Of a stretch of DNA of 64,000 nucleotides, positions 63,816 to 64,000 are shown piece after piece. The notes below the pieces were generated by a model. It saw nothing but the letters and a program-made list of their open reading frames with translations. It was not told where the DNA came from and did not search any database. Source of the DNA: Rubrivivax sp. (GTDB lineage: Bacteria > Pseudomonadota > Gammaproteobacteria > Burkholderiales > Burkholderiaceae_C); assembly GCA_016707445.1 (NCBI GenBank), contig JADJHR010000019.1, forward strand, positions 62,001 through 126,000, given 5' to 3'. Both the position numbers and the translations under genes were made by a program. Numbering within the stretch: the stretch's first letter is position 1; every line of letters begins with the position of its first letter.

Positions 63816-64000
63816 TCAGTCTTCGTGAAATCCGGCTTCGCGCTGGGCGCGCAGGGCCACAACGTAGACCGAATCGTCGACGCGGTCGTAACGGTAGCGA
63901 GCGACATAACCGCGCGCATCGCGGCCGATCACCAGTTCGCGCCAGGGCGTCGCCGCGAGCCAGCCGATCAGAGGATGCTGCGCCAGGATATCCAAGGCAT
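63816..64000 (-). CDS. RelE/ParE family toxin, 5' end outside window
   Basis: The last ~61 codons of a minus-strand gene: HPLIGWLAATPWRELVIGRD, then GYVARYRYDRVDDSVYVVALRAQREAGF. This is the C-terminal half of RelE/ParE-type ribonuclease or gyrase toxins (the RELVI strand and the RHQREAGYH-like end). The stop is at 63816-63818; the start, and probably a small antitoxin gene, lie beyond base 64000. No gene is visible in the gap from Pat. Confidence 0.8.
   Translation of the reverse strand, partial: ALDILAQHPLIGWLAATPWRELVIGRDARGYVARYRYDRVDDSVYVVALRAQREAGFHED

Overview
The window is GC-rich, gene-dense bacterial DNA. Gene content and order point to a betaproteobacterium of the Burkholderiales, in the Rubrivivax/Leptothrix/Ideonella neighbourhood. 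Signs are the dapF-DUF484-xerC block, a Bug-type solute receptor, the asnC/glmS divergent pair, PEP-CTERM proteins, System I (Ccm) cytochrome c maturation and a homogentisate cluster. No rRNA, tRNA, CRISPR array, prophage or intact insertion sequence was found. The placement is inference from gene families, not from a marker gene.

Layout. 1-2.5 kb: dapF (cut by the window edge), DUF484, xerC. 2.7-3.3 kb: a broken PEP-CTERM metalloprotease. 3.5-8.3 kb: Bug receptor, hydrolase-LuxR fusion, Lrp/AsnC regulator and glmS. 8.3-9.8 kb: a beheaded Crp/Fnr gene and three tiny stress-type genes (DUF3309, BON lipoprotein, CsbD). 9.9-14.4 kb: a frameshifted acyl-CoA dehydrogenase, a VOC protein and three membrane or hypothetical genes. 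14.4-16.8 kb: family III CoA-transferase, thiol dioxygenase and enoyl-CoA hydratase in one overlapping operon, possibly for 3-mercaptopropionate use. 16.8-23.7 kb: two SDRs, an FtsH paralogue, a large secreted protein with one heme motif, and an exported SRPBCC protein.

23.7-26.9 kb is a decayed island. It holds an acyl-CoA dehydrogenase remnant joined tail-to-tail to an alpha/beta-hydrolase remnant, a piece of an IS91-family transposase, one intact PEP-CTERM gene and a truncated ECF sigma factor. 26.9-34.8 kb: acyl-CoA synthetase, DUF2789, DUF924, a TRIC channel, glucokinase with amylomaltase (malQ), and an aldehyde dehydrogenase. 34.9-40.5 kb: MBL hydrolase, then a flavin hydroxylase, its DUF2783 partner, hmgA and fahA. 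These would take 3-hydroxyphenylacetate to homogentisate and on to fumarate plus acetoacetate; maleylacetoacetate isomerase is not in the window.

40.5-47.7 kb holds a two-partner secretion locus, transcribed leftward: a TpsB transporter, an exported TPR-CHAT (caspase-like) protein and a TpsA exoprotein, with overlapping genes. It is the most striking system in the window. 47.8-53.8 kb: VOC protein, an unknown membrane protein, MarR regulator, coniferyl-aldehyde-type dehydrogenase, a PPi-type phosphofructokinase and DUF1415. 53.8-61.1 kb: ccmABCDEFGH on the minus strand, with ccmI placed head-to-head on the plus strand. The window closes with a Pat-like acyl-CoA synthetase/GNAT fusion and the 3' part of a RelE/ParE-type toxin gene.

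Many neighbours overlap by 1-4 bases (dapF/DUF484, the CoA-transferase operon, mhaB/hmgA, ccm, CHAT/TpsA), which suggests translational coupling. Very long open frames opposite real genes are a by-product of the high GC content and were left out.
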